A DNA stretch of 64,000 bases, from assembly GCF_000144405.1 (NCBI RefSeq), contig NC_014370.1, forward strand, positions 1,059,501 to 1,123,500, read 5' to 3'. The position numbers were made by a program, and so were the translations under genes. Source of the stretch: Prevotella melaninogenica ATCC 25845. Its GTDB lineage: Bacteria > Bacteroidota > Bacteroidia > Bacteroidales > Bacteroidaceae. The notes under the pieces were generated by a model. The model was not told the origin of the DNA. It saw only the letters and a program-made list of their open reading frames with translations, and did no database searches. Shown piece by piece: positions 34,875 to 43,751 of the stretch; position 1 is the stretch's first letter; each line of letters starts with the position of its first letter.

Positions 34875-36266
34875 TTAATAGACAAGATTCTCCATTGTCT
34901 GGTCTGTCTTGAAGTGAACCAGCTGGAAGTTATCATTGATATATCCGCCCTGTCCTACACGAACAAAGTCATAACGTGTCTGCAATGGACGATACTTAAC
35001 CTCGGCAGCAGTACCCTTAAAGTTCTTTCCATTAGCCTTCAAGCCACGTACAAAGAACTCTGCTTGATCATAGCCAGTGATTGCCATACGTGGAATATAC
35101 TGTCTTGACATTGGCTCACCATACTGCTCTGTATACTTCGCTTCGAGCTCCTTAGTCTTATCCGCTGCCTTATTATAATAATAGGTAGATGGAATATAAG
35201 TGTTATACTTGAAGTATTGATCAAGATAATAATCCTGATAAACAAACCACTGGTTGTAACCATAAAGGCTAATCGCAATGCCAGGACGCGCTTTCTTCAG
35301 CTGAGCCAGTTTGTTAAAGACCTCATTCAACTGTGGACTTTTCTCTGAATTAAGAATCACAACATTAGGACGAGTAGCATCAAAATGCTTAGAAAAGTCT
35401 GCATTAGATGACTTTAAACTTGTGAGATTATACTTGATTTTCTGTAAATCGAGCTGCTTTCTCAAGCTTGTTGTGAACTCACCCACCTGACTTGTCTCAT
35501 CCTTACAATTAATAAAGATTGGATGATGTGACTTCTGGAAACGCTCTAAGAAAGATGCTATCGCCTTGTTTGTCAACGAAGCCTCCGTCTGATATACTTG
35601 GAAAATATTAGGATTTGTTTCTACATCATTGCCTGATATAGAGAAAGGAATAACGAGTTTAATATCGTACGCACGACAGAAGTCCGCCAATGGTTTTACC
35701 TGTTCTGAATAAAGAGGACCAAAGATAATATCTAACTTTGAAGCATTTGGCTCAAGTAAGGTATTGCGGATATCTGCACCCTTAGGCACATTCCAAGCGT
35801 GAACCTCTGTAGTAATCCCTTCACTCTTCAATTGATTAAGAGCCAATAAGATACCACGATAGTATTCAACCATACGTTTTCCATCTCCATCTTGATTATG
35901 CAAAGGAAGCATAACACCAACTCGGATAGCATTAACAGCCTTAACAGGAGCCTGAGCAACAGTAGACTTTGCAGCAGCTTTCTTATCCGTCTTACCTTTC
36001 ACAGAACCATCTGGAAGGAAATCGCCCTCCTTTGAATATGGTACAAAGATTAAATCACCTTTCTTCAGTTCATAACCAGCCTGCTTCATTGCAGGGTTAG
36101 CATCAAGAAGTTGGGGAATTGTAACACCATATTCTTTAGCAATACCAAAGATAGTTTCCTTACGTTTCACCTTATGTTGATCACGCCATTGAACACTTTG
36201 AGCCAACACGCTATAACTAAAAGTCATAGCCAAAAATAGCATAAGATATTTTAAATAATTTCTCAT
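34875..36266 (-). CDS. Exported LysM plus type 1 periplasmic-binding-fold protein
   Basis: 463 residues from ATG 36266 (36272 also possible). The open frame extends further upstream, but the promoter lies at 36307-36314, which sets the start. Seen: signal peptide (MRNYLKYLMLFLAMTFSYSVLA), LysM (HKVKRKETIFGIAKEYGVTI to GDLIFVPY, ~29-77), a Lys/Ala linker, then an ABC-type ligand-binding fold (IRVGVMLPLHNQDG; IIFGPLYSEQ; KLVIPFSISGNDVETNP). The LysM should hold it on peptidoglycan. No transporter partner is adjacent, so it may be a sensor or a structural protein rather than an uptake component. Confidence 0.8.
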   Translation of the reverse strand: MRNYLKYLMLFLAMTFSYSVLAQSVQWRDQHKVKRKETIFGIAKEYGVTIPQLLDANPAMKQAGYELKKGDLIFVPYSKEGDFLPDGSVKGKTDKKAAAKSTVAQAPVKAVNAIRVGVMLPLHNQDGDGKRMVEYYRGILLALNQLKSEGITTEVHAWNVPKGADIRNTLLEPNASKLDIIFGPLYSEQVKPLADFCRAYDIKLVIPFSISGNDVETNPNIFQVYQTEASLTNKAIASFLERFQKSHHPIFINCKDETSQVGEFTTSLRKQLDLQKIKYNLTSLKSSNADFSKHFDATRPNVVILNSEKSPQLNEVFNKLAQLKKARPGIAISLYGYNQWFVYQDYYLDQYFKYNTYIPSTYYYNKAADKTKELEAKYTEQYGEPMSRQYIPRMAITGYDQAEFFVRGLKANGKNFKGTAAEVKYRPLQTRYDFVRVGQGGYINDNFQLVHFKTDQTMENLVY

Positions 36267-36306
36267 AAACATACTTTTGTTTTCAATCAGTAACAAATTA
36301 CAACTG

Positions 36307-36314
36307 CAAATATA
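36307..36314 (-). promoter_or_regulatory. -7 element (TATATTTG, minus strand) for the LysM protein gene
   Basis: CAAATATA on the plus strand, ~40 bases before the ATG at 36266; it decides against an upstream start at 36380. Confidence 0.7.
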
Positions 36315-36495
36315 CAAAAGAAATCTGTAATCAAAAGATGTAGAATGATAAAAAACACAAAAACGCTTACAGCATTTCATTTATTATTAGCAAATAAAGC
36401 ATTATTATCTGAGTTTCCAATAATCTCTTATTAGATATTATTTTACGACACCAATCAGCCTTTCCTACCATTTTCTTTCATGGTGTTGATGCTTA

Positions 36496-36561
36496 ACACC
36501 AGTGGTGCGAAGCATCAACACCAATGGTGCTAAGGCTAAGCACCAATGGTGCGGACTATTA
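36496..36561. repeat. 22-bp hairpin array, locus D (3 units)
   Basis: Units at 36496, 36518 and 36540, each close to consensus (ACACCAGTGGTGC, ACACCAATGGTGC, GCACCAATGGTGC). GGTGTTGATGCTT (36482-36494) pairs with AAGCATCAACACC (36510-36522), giving a 13-bp stem around the first hairpin. The right flank (AACACCTTACAAAATATTG) is shared with loci E and, in reverse, C. It sits in the otherwise featureless 36273-36855 gap between divergent genes. Confidence 0.88.
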
Positions 36562-36803
36562 AACACCTTACAAAATATTGTTAGAACTAAGCCACTTCGT
36601 TGTTAGAAAAAGAGTTAGAACACCCCACCCGAACAAGACTGAATTGATATAAAGCCTTCCTTTCTTAAAGAGAATACAATATTGTCAGTTCTTAAGAAGT
36701 GCCATAACAAGAGAATATACTATTTAAGTTTTATCAGATAGAAATACATATTATTATCCTATTCAGGCAGATAGATTTACTTGTTTGTATGGGAAAAATT
36801 GTG

Positions 36804-36811
36804 TAAATTTG
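36804..36811 (+). promoter_or_regulatory. -7 element (TAAATTTG) for the T9SS-type protein gene
   Basis: 45 bases before the ATG at 36856; the open frame upstream of that ATG overlaps the promoter and is not expected to be translated. Confidence 0.65.
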
Positions 36812-36855
36812 CACGATTATACATTTTTCAAGGTAACATCAAACGAACTATTGAA

Positions 36856-37539
36856 ATGAAACAATATAAATTTAGGCTATTGGGGGTAATGGTGTCTATG
36901 CTTCTCTCTTCTATAGCATGGGCACAAGATTGCCAACCCTCAGGTAAATATACCGATGCAAATGGTGAAACCAATACAATTGCCGCAGGTGACACTTATG
37001 TTGGTTCGGCTCCTTTGACAATTGCGTTCTCAGCCAATCCACCTACAACAAGGGACGCAGCAACCCATTACGAATGGCACTTCTTCAATCAAAATAACCC
37101 ACGTTCGGCTTTCCTTATCCGTTATGATGAGAATACCGAATACACCTTTACAGAGGCAGGAACAACGAGAGTTGTGCTTTATGAAATCTTGAATAATGAC
37201 ACAACACGCTACAATGCTATTAGTTTCTCCATCAGTGAGAGTAGCCTACAGATGCCCAATGCTTTCTCACCCAATGGAGATGGTATCAATGATATCTATC
37301 GTGCAAAGCCTGGATATAAGAGTATTGTAGAGTTTAAAGCTATCATCTTTAACCGTTGGGGACAAAAGATATACGAATGGAACGACCCTGCTGGTGGCTG
37401 GGATGGTAAGTATAAAGGCAAAGATGTTGCCCAAGGAACTTACTTCGTCAATGTAACCGCCAAAGGAGCTGACGGCAAAGAGTTCCACATCCGACGAGAT
37501 GTCAACCTCCTCAGAGGTTACACACAGTCGACGAGATGA
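36856..37539 (+). CDS. Exported protein with gliding-motility-type C-terminal domain (T9SS type B)
   Basis: 227 residues from ATG 36856. Signal peptide (to SIAWAQ, ~23); a PKD-like middle (SAPLTIAFSANPPTTRDAATHYEW); then the CHU_C / gliding motility-associated C-terminal domain: LQMPNAFSPNGDGINDIY, FKAIIFNRWGQKIYEW, GGWDGKYKGKDVAQGTYFV. This domain is a type B sorting signal for type IX secretion. The protein is short, essentially PKD plus CTD, so its own function after export is unclear. Confidence 0.88.
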   Translation: MKQYKFRLLGVMVSMLLSSIAWAQDCQPSGKYTDANGETNTIAAGDTYVGSAPLTIAFSANPPTTRDAATHYEWHFFNQNNPRSAFLIRYDENTEYTFTEAGTTRVVLYEILNNDTTRYNAISFSISESSLQMPNAFSPNGDGINDIYRAKPGYKSIVEFKAIIFNRWGQKIYEWNDPAGGWDGKYKGKDVAQGTYFVNVTAKGADGKEFHIRRDVNLLRGYTQSTR

Positions 37540-37559
37540 TGATGGGTGGGTGATGGATG

Positions 37560-37728
37560 AAGAATGATGGATGGTGATGAATAGCGATTTTCATCAGTGG
37601 TTATCTTCAAGGAAACCATCAACACAGTACTAATCATCAACACCCATCACCAAACACCAAACACCCAACTATCCATCAACACCAAACATTCAACACCAAA
37701 CACCAAACATTTAACACCCAACAACCCC
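37560..37728 (+). other. Purine-rich then CA-rich low-complexity leader of uvrA paralogue 2
   Basis: 37535-37585 is GATG/GGTG-rich; 37625-37728 is built of CCAAACACC, CATCAACACC and similar units with almost no G. The two parts are partly complementary (ATGGGTGGGTGATGG versus CATCAACACCCATCACC) and could fold together. The open frame through this part encodes only Thr/Asn/His/Pro-rich residues and is unlikely to be protein. Confidence 0.6.
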
Positions 37729-40557
37729 ATGAACGAAAAAATAGAAGTCTTCGGAGCCAGAGTACATAATCTGAAGAATGTAGACATAACTATCCCACGC
37801 AACTCACTTACTGTCTTCACTGGACTATCTGGTTCAGGCAAAAGTTCGCTTGCATTCGACACAATCTTCGCCGAAGGTCAGCGTCGATACATTGAGACAT
37901 TCTCTGCTTACGCACGCAACTTCCTTGGAAACATGGAGCGTCCTGACGTAGATAAGATTACAGGACTATCCCCTGTCATCTCCATTGAACAGAAGACAAC
38001 CAATAAGAATCCCCGCTCTACCGTTGGTACAACTACAGAGATATATGACTACCTCCGCCTTCTCTTTGCACGTGCAGGTGAGGCTTACTCTTATATGAGC
38101 GGTGAAAAGATGGTGAAATACACTGAGGAGAAAGTGGTGGATATGATTATGTCTGATTATCAAGACCGCAAGATATATATTCTCTCACCACTTGTCCGCA
38201 ACCGTAAAGGACATTATCGTGAACTCTTTGAGCAGATGCGACGCAAGGGTTACTTGTATATCCGTGTCGATGGAGAGGTACAAGAGTTAACACGTGGTAT
38301 GAAAGTTGACCGTTACAAGAACCATAATATTGAGGTTGTTATCGACAAGATGAAACTCGGTGGTACAGAGAATAACACGCTACGTGAGCGTTTGGCAAAG
38401 ACCGTTTCAACGGCAATGAAGCAAGGAGAAGGCTTGATTATGATTCTTGATAACGAGCGAGACGAAGCCAAGTACTTCTCTAAACGACTGATGGACCCAG
38501 TTACGGGCATTGCTTATAAAGACCCTGCGCCAAACATTTTCTCATTCAACTCACCCGAAGGAGCCTGTCCACAGTGTAAAGGTTTGGGTGTTATTGATGA
38601 GATAGACCTAAAGAAAGTAATTCCAGATAACAAACAAGACATCTACAGTGGTGCAATAGTTCCTTTAGGGAAATACAAGAACCAGATGATATTCTGGCAG
38701 ATAGACGCACTCTTAAAGAAGCATAATTGTTACCTCAAGACCCCTGTCAAGGATATTCCAAAGGAAGCTATGGACGAGGTTTTGTATGGTTCTTTGGAAA
38801 AGTTGAAGATAGCCAAGGAGCTTGTCCACACTACCTCCGATTACTTTGTATCCTTTGATGGCATCATTAAGTATCTCCGTACGGTTATGGAGAACGATGA
38901 TTCCTCAGCTGGTAAGAAGTGGGCAGACCAGTTCATAGCCGAAGCACAATGTCCAGAATGTCATGGTCATCGTTTGAATCGTGAGGCTCTGTCATATAAA
39001 ATATGGGATAAAAACATTGCTGATCTTGCAGAAATGGATATCAACGAGCTGAAAGACTGGGTTGATCATGTTGAGGAACACATGAGCGAGAAGCAACGTA
39101 CTATTGCCGTTGAAATCATAAAGGAGATTCGTAAACGTATAAACTTTCTACTCGATGTGGGCCTTGATTACCTTGCATTAAACCGTCAAAGTGCTACGCT
39201 ATCTGGTGGTGAAAGCCAACGTATTCGCCTTGCTACACAGATTGGTTCACAACTTGTCAACGTACTCTACATCCTCGACGAGCCTTCTATCGGTCTTCAT
39301 CAACGCGATAACGAGCGTCTTATCAACTCTCTGAAAGAGTTGCGTGACATGGGAAACACGGTTATCGTTGTTGAACACGACGAAGACATGATGCGTGCTG
39401 CGGACTGGATTGTAGACATCGGACCAAAAGCTGGACGCAAAGGTGGCGAGGTTGTCTTTCAAGGAAAGCCTGCAGACATGCTCAAGACACACACACTTAC
39501 AGCACAATATCTAAATGGTGAACGTGCCATTGAGCTTCCTAAAGAGCGCAGAGAAGGAAATGGAAAGACCATACAACTCACAGGTTGTAAGGGTAATAAC
39601 CTAAAAGACGTGAACGTTACCTTCCCACTTGGCGAACTAATTGTCGTCACTGGTGTGTCTGGTTCAGGAAAGAGTACACTCATCAATGAGACTTTACAGC
39701 CTATACTTTCACAACACTTCTACCGCTCACTGAAACGTCCTATGCCTTACGGAAAGATTGAAGGCATTGACAACATTGATAAGGTGGTGAACGTTGACCA
39801 AAGTCCTATTGGCCGTACTCCACGCAGTAACCCTGCAACTTATACAGGCGTGTTCTCCGATATCCGCCAACTCTTCGTCAATCTTCCCGAAGCTAAGATT
39901 CGTGGTTACAAGCCTGGACGATTCTCTTTCAATGTGAAAGGAGGACGCTGTGAGACCTGTGGAGGTAATGGTTACAAAACCATTGAAATGAACTTCCTAC
40001 CTGATGTGATGGTACCTTGTGAAGTTTGTCACGGCAAACGCTATAACCGAGAAACATTGGAAGTACGTTTTAAGGGTAAATCTATTGCAGACGTATTGGA
40101 TATGACAGTCAATATGGCTGTAGAATTCTTTGAGAACGTACCACAGATTCTGCCAAAGATCAAGGCATTACAAGATGTTGGCTTGGGCTATATCAAGCTT
40201 GGACAAAGTTCCACCACCCTCTCTGGCGGTGAAAGCCAGCGTGTTAAGTTGGCAACTGAACTTGCAAAGCGTGACACTGGTAAGACACTTTACATCCTTG
40301 ATGAGCCTACAACTGGTCTTCATTTTGAAGATATTCGTATCTTGATGGACGTATTACAGAAACTTGTTGACCGTGGCAACACCGTTATCATCATCGAACA
40401 CAACCTCGATGTCATCAAACTTGCAGACTACATCATTGACATGGGACCAGAAGGTGGTCGTGGTGGCGGTCGCATGTTGAGTTGTGGTACACCAGAGGTT
40501 GTGGTAAAGAACAAAGAGAGCTACACTTCTCGCTTCCTTGCAAAAGTACTAAAGTAA
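37729..40557 (+). CDS. uvrA: UvrA-family excinuclease ABC subunit A, paralogue 2 (canonical length)
   Basis: 942 residues from ATG 37729, the usual UvrA length; this start gives the normal MNEKIEVFGARVHNLKNVD N-terminus. Seen: Walker A GLSGSGKSS and GVSGSGKST, signature LSGGESQR in both halves, zinc CxxC pairs CPQC/CPEC and CETC/CEVC, and the Q-loop/DEP motifs [11 protein letters not shown] and [11 protein letters not shown]. By length and general motif match this is the closer fit to the canonical UvrA1 of nucleotide excision repair. No uvrB or uvrC in the window. Confidence 0.95.
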   Translation: MNEKIEVFGARVHNLKNVDITIPRNSLTVFTGLSGSGKSSLAFDTIFAEGQRRYIETFSAYARNFLGNMERPDVDKITGLSPVISIEQKTTNKNPRSTVGTTTEIYDYLRLLFARAGEAYSYMSGEKMVKYTEEKVVDMIMSDYQDRKIYILSPLVRNRKGHYRELFEQMRRKGYLYIRVDGEVQELTRGMKVDRYKNHNIEVVIDKMKLGGTENNTLRERLAKTVSTAMKQGEGLIMILDNERDEAKYFSKRLMDPVTGIAYKDPAPNIFSFNSPEGACPQCKGLGVIDEIDLKKVIPDNKQDIYSGAIVPLGKYKNQMIFWQIDALLKKHNCYLKTPVKDIPKEAMDEVLYGSLEKLKIAKELVHTTSDYFVSFDGIIKYLRTVMENDDSSAGKKWADQFIAEAQCPECHGHRLNREALSYKIWDKNIADLAEMDINELKDWVDHVEEHMSEKQRTIAVEIIKEIRKRINFLLDVGLDYLALNRQSATLSGGESQRIRLATQIGSQLVNVLYILDEPSIGLHQRDNERLINSLKELRDMGNTVIVVEHDEDMMRAADWIVDIGPKAGRKGGEVVFQGKPADMLKTHTLTAQYLNGERAIELPKERREGNGKTIQLTGCKGNNLKDVNVTFPLGELIVVTGVSGSGKSTLINETLQPILSQHFYRSLKRPMPYGKIEGIDNIDKVVNVDQSPIGRTPRSNPATYTGVFSDIRQLFVNLPEAKIRGYKPGRFSFNVKGGRCETCGGNGYKTIEMNFLPDVMVPCEVCHGKRYNRETLEVRFKGKSIADVLDMTVNMAVEFFENVPQILPKIKALQDVGLGYIKLGQSSTTLSGGESQRVKLATELAKRDTGKTLYILDEPTTGLHFEDIRILMDVLQKLVDRGNTVIIIEHNLDVIKLADYIIDMGPEGGRGGGRMLSCGTPEVVVKNKESYTSRFLAKVLK

Positions 40558-40626
40558 GACATATTCTATTATGCAATAAAGAAAGAGTTTTCAATTCTTT
40601 TCTTTGGATAATTGATAAATTAGTCC

Positions 40627-40689
40627 TAATTTTGCCAAAGGACAGTAGTAAAGGACAGCTATACAACGGTACAGACTGTCCTCCTTACT
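40627..40689 (+). promoter_or_regulatory. Promoter (TAATTTTG) and structured leader of the epimerase gene
   Basis: TAATTTTG at 40627-40634. The ~100-nt leader contains AGTAAAGGACAG / CTGTCC-TC-CTTACT (40647-40689), a stem with a small bulge. It may regulate the epimerase or be a repeat; no known riboswitch matched. Confidence 0.5.
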
Positions 40690-40736
40690 TTACAATCCAT
40701 TAAGAAATTAACACATTGTCTATATCACCTAAAATT

Positions 40737-41924
40737 ATGGATAAGAAAGAATACTTACGTTCATGGGCTGAAACCTACAAGAACGACCTAACAAACAACA
40801 TTATGCCTTTCTGGTTGAACCATGGTTGGGACAAGGAGAATGGCGGTATATACACCTGCTTGGATCGTGATGGATCATTGATGGACACGACCAAGTCGGT
40901 GTGGTTTCAAGGACGATGGGCCTTCATCTGCGCTTTTGCATACAATAATGTAGAGAAGAAACAGGAATGGCTTGAGGCATCAAAGTCTGCCATTGACTTC
41001 ATTGAGAAGCATTGCTTTGACGAGGATGGGCACATGTATTTTGAGGTAACAGCAGAAGGCAAACCACTGCGTAAGCGTCGCTATGTTTTCTCAGAGACTT
41101 TCGCCGCAATAGCTTTTGCCGAATACTCTTTGGCAACAGGTGACAAGCATTATGCAGAAAGAGCGTTGCAGGTATTCCACGATGCACAGCGTTTCCTCTC
41201 TACTCCGGGCTTCCTTCCAGCTAAATATGAGGCAGGTGTAGAGATGCAGAGCCACTCTATTATCATGATTCTTATCAACGTTGGTTCACGTCTGCGTACA
41301 GTGATTGACGACCCAACACTAACCCAGCAGATTGACGAGTCTATCTCGTTGCTCCGTCGCTACTTCATGCACCCAGAGTTTAAGGCATTACTTGAAACAG
41401 TCGGCCCTAAGGGAGAGTTCATTGATACCAATGCAACACGTACTATCAACCCTGGTCATTGTATTGAGACCGCATGGTTTATCATGGAGGAAGCTAAGTT
41501 GCGCAACTGGGATAAAGACTTACTCGACACCGCCCTCACCATCTTCGATTGGTCATGGGACTGGGGATGGGACAAGCAATATGGTGGTATCATCAACTTC
41601 AGAGACTGTCGTAACCTCCCACCACAGGACTACTCGCAGGATATGAAGTTCTGGTGGCCACAGTGCGAGACTATCATTGCCTCCCTCTATGCTTACCTTG
41701 GAACTGGCGACGAGGAATATCTCTATCGTCATCAGCGTATTAGCGAGTGGACATACGCTCACTTCCCTGACCAAGACTACCCAGAATGGTATGGTTATCT
41801 CCATCGTGACGGAACCGTTGCACAGCCTGCAAAGGGTAATATCTTCAAGGGTCCGTTCCACGTTCCACGTATGATGATTAAGGGCTACATGCTCTGTCAG
41901 GAGATATTGAAGACTATGGAATAG
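40737..41924 (+). CDS. AGE-family sugar 2-epimerase (N-acylglucosamine or cellobiose type)
   Basis: 395 residues from ATG 40737. (alpha/alpha)6-barrel epimerase. Seen: catalytic-region blocks YVFSETFAAIAFAEY, PGHCIETAWFIMEEA (His-Glu), KFWWPQCETIIA and GPFHVPRMMIKGYMLC (second His), plus repeated Trp-rich segments. Members interconvert GlcNAc/ManNAc or epimerise cellobiose and mannose-type ends. Nothing adjacent decides between these. A sialate O-acetylesterase elsewhere in the window is at least compatible with ManNAc chemistry, but this is a weak link. Confidence 0.88.
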   Translation: MDKKEYLRSWAETYKNDLTNNIMPFWLNHGWDKENGGIYTCLDRDGSLMDTTKSVWFQGRWAFICAFAYNNVEKKQEWLEASKSAIDFIEKHCFDEDGHMYFEVTAEGKPLRKRRYVFSETFAAIAFAEYSLATGDKHYAERALQVFHDAQRFLSTPGFLPAKYEAGVEMQSHSIIMILINVGSRLRTVIDDPTLTQQIDESISLLRRYFMHPEFKALLETVGPKGEFIDTNATRTINPGHCIETAWFIMEEAKLRNWDKDLLDTALTIFDWSWDWGWDKQYGGIINFRDCRNLPPQDYSQDMKFWWPQCETIIASLYAYLGTGDEEYLYRHQRISEWTYAHFPDQDYPEWYGYLHRDGTVAQPAKGNIFKGPFHVPRMMIKGYMLCQEILKTME

Positions 41925-41950
41925 TCTAAGATACCAAAGAATAAAAAAGA

Positions 41951-41996
41951 AAACTCCCATAACATTACCAACAATGGTTTGTTATGGGAGTTTTTT
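41951..41996 (+). terminator. Intrinsic terminator after the epimerase
   Basis: AAACTCCCATAAC / GTTATGGGAGTTT stem, 17-20-nt loop, six T residues. Confidence 0.9.
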
Positions 41997-42050
41997 ATAA
42001 TACTTATTATGACCTTTTTAGTCCATTTTCTACTGACGTATTAACGCTCC

Positions 42051-42116
42051 GCACACATCGTGCGGATGCTTAGCACCATGTGTGCTAACGCTTAAAACCA
42101 ATGGTGCGGAGTACTT
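42051..42116. repeat. 22-bp hairpin array, locus E (3 units)
   Basis: Units at 42051, 42073 and 42095: GCACACATCGTGC, GCACCATGTGTGC, AAACCAATGGTGC with linkers GGATGCTTA and TAACGCTTA. Between convergent genes (epimerase, phosphatase). Right flank resembles that of locus D for ~90 bp. Confidence 0.85.
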
Positions 42117-42193
42117 AATACCTAACAATAGGCTATTAAAATGAGTATTGTTTGTGGTTAGAGAAGAGTTATACTACCCTAAAACGGAAAGCC

Positions 42194-42679
42194 TTAGATA
42201 GTATTAAGAATACCCTCACAACCATCTTCAATTAAATCAAGAGCTAAGTTAAAATCATCAGCATCACCATAATATGGGTCAGGAACACAAGTAGTAGAAG
42301 GATGTTGAGTAAAGAAATCTGCCATTCGTACGACCTTTTCTCGTGCCGCTTCATTAGGTGCTTGAGACGTAATGTTACGATAATTATCCTCGTCCATTAC
42401 GACAATCTTATCGAATAACTCAAAATCTCTACGCGCATCAAATTGACGAGCACGATGATCAACGCTATATCCACGCTGTCTACCATGTTCACGCATGCGC
42501 TTATCAGGTAATTGTCCAACGTGCCAATTACCAATTCCCGCCGAGTCAATCATATATCGGTCTGCACAGCCTCGTTCCTCAACAAGATGTTGCATCACAG
42601 CATGTGCAGCCGGAGAGCGACAAATATTACCTAAGCAAATAAACAAAATACTCACTTTTTCATTTGTTGTCGTATCCAT
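42194..42679 (-). CDS. Low-molecular-weight protein-tyrosine phosphatase
   Basis: 161 residues. Seen: the P-loop CLGNICRS (16-23, Cys16 nucleophile, Arg22), and the general-acid motif VPDPYYGDADDF near the C-terminus. Cytoplasmic; such enzymes often dephosphorylate BY-kinases and sugar-export machinery, and a Wza-like export gene lies 10 kb away. No close operon link. The ATG at 42679 gives the standard length. Confidence 0.94.
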   Translation of the reverse strand: MDTTTNEKVSILFICLGNICRSPAAHAVMQHLVEERGCADRYMIDSAGIGNWHVGQLPDKRMREHGRQRGYSVDHRARQFDARRDFELFDKIVVMDEDNYRNITSQAPNEAAREKVVRMADFFTQHPSTTCVPDPYYGDADDFNLALDLIEDGCEGILNTI

Positions 42680-42783
42680 TTTTATCTCATATTTTTGACA
42701 GATTCTCCACTGTCTATTGATTAATTTGATTTATACTTATTAATATTATAAGGTATGATTTCTCTTTTAGGAGAACGCATAAC

Positions 42784-43644
42784 TTATTCTACCTCACTTA
42801 CTCCAAACAATTCCTTTATCTCGTTTAGATGTTCTAAAGCTACTTCCCTACCCTGATCATAGGTTGCTTGCATCATTGCTGGGTCGTGTGAGAAATGCCC
42901 TATTGTTAGTTTTGCTTTAGGACGAAGCACTAAGGTGTTAGGCTTCTTTTCTTCTTCACGAACGTATGCTAACTGTTCATTATACATGATATGGCGTTGC
43001 TCCAAAGCTTTTACGACACGTGGATGACGATGCAACCACATACGCATAAGAGGCATCAGTGAGTTTGGCTCTTTCACAAAACCCTCTGGTTGAGTAAGAA
43101 CAACCAAATTACGCTCATATCCTTGCTCCTGAAAGAAGCGGAGAGGGATAGAATCAGCAATACCACCATCCAGAAGTTTCTTGCCTTCTACCGTCACAAT
43201 ACGAGCAGCAATAGGCATAGATGCAGAGGCACGAATATACTCTAAACAATTATTATCAACCTCCATCAGTCGCTTATACTCCGCTTTACCCGTTCCAACG
43301 TTTGTACATACAGCCCAAAACTCCATTGGATTCTCACGGAAAGTATCAACATCGAAGTAATCAATATGACGAGGCATATAATGGTAAGCGTATTCACCAC
43401 CATAGTAATCACCTGTTGTTAAGAGTGAACGCAAAGAAGCATAACGCCAGTCGTTTGCCAACTTCTTGTTGTATCTTATCGCCCGTCCTGCCTGCTTTGA
43501 CTTCATATTACAACCAAAAGCCGCACCCGCAGAAACGCCAATAACGCCATCAGGCCATATGTTATTTTCCATCAGAACATCCATTACACCAGCAGAAAAC
43601 AATCCACGCATGGCTCCTCCTTCTAATACAAATCCTTTCTTCAT
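42784..43644 (-). CDS. Patatin-like phospholipase family protein
   Basis: 286 residues. Seen: the oxyanion motif LEGGAMRGLFSAGV (8-21), nucleophile elbow IGVSAGAAFG (Ser of GVSAG, ~38) and DGGIADSIP (Asp of the Ser-Asp dyad, ~163). The set is complete. Predicted to hydrolyse acyl lipids; no signal peptide, so probably cytoplasmic. Lies 104 bases upstream of the phosphatase gene on the same strand. Confidence 0.93.
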   Translation of the reverse strand: MKKGFVLEGGAMRGLFSAGVMDVLMENNIWPDGVIGVSAGAAFGCNMKSKQAGRAIRYNKKLANDWRYASLRSLLTTGDYYGGEYAYHYMPRHIDYFDVDTFRENPMEFWAVCTNVGTGKAEYKRLMEVDNNCLEYIRASASMPIAARIVTVEGKKLLDGGIADSIPLRFFQEQGYERNLVVLTQPEGFVKEPNSLMPLMRMWLHRHPRVVKALEQRHIMYNEQLAYVREEEKKPNTLVLRPKAKLTIGHFSHDPAMMQATYDQGREVALEHLNEIKELFGVSEVE

Positions 43645-43751
43645 TATGTTTTATCCTTTAAATACTGCCTTTTTATAATGTTATATTCTGATAATCAAAG
43701 ATATAAACAATGCTATTGTAGTAAAACAAAGGTTACAATAAAGGTAACACC

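Noticed and set aside
36496-36561. CRISPR array (regular spacing, palindromic units)
   Set aside because: Units are 22 bp with hairpin and linker both partly conserved, only three per locus, at six loci, with no unique spacers and no cas genes. It is a short tandem hairpin element, not CRISPR.
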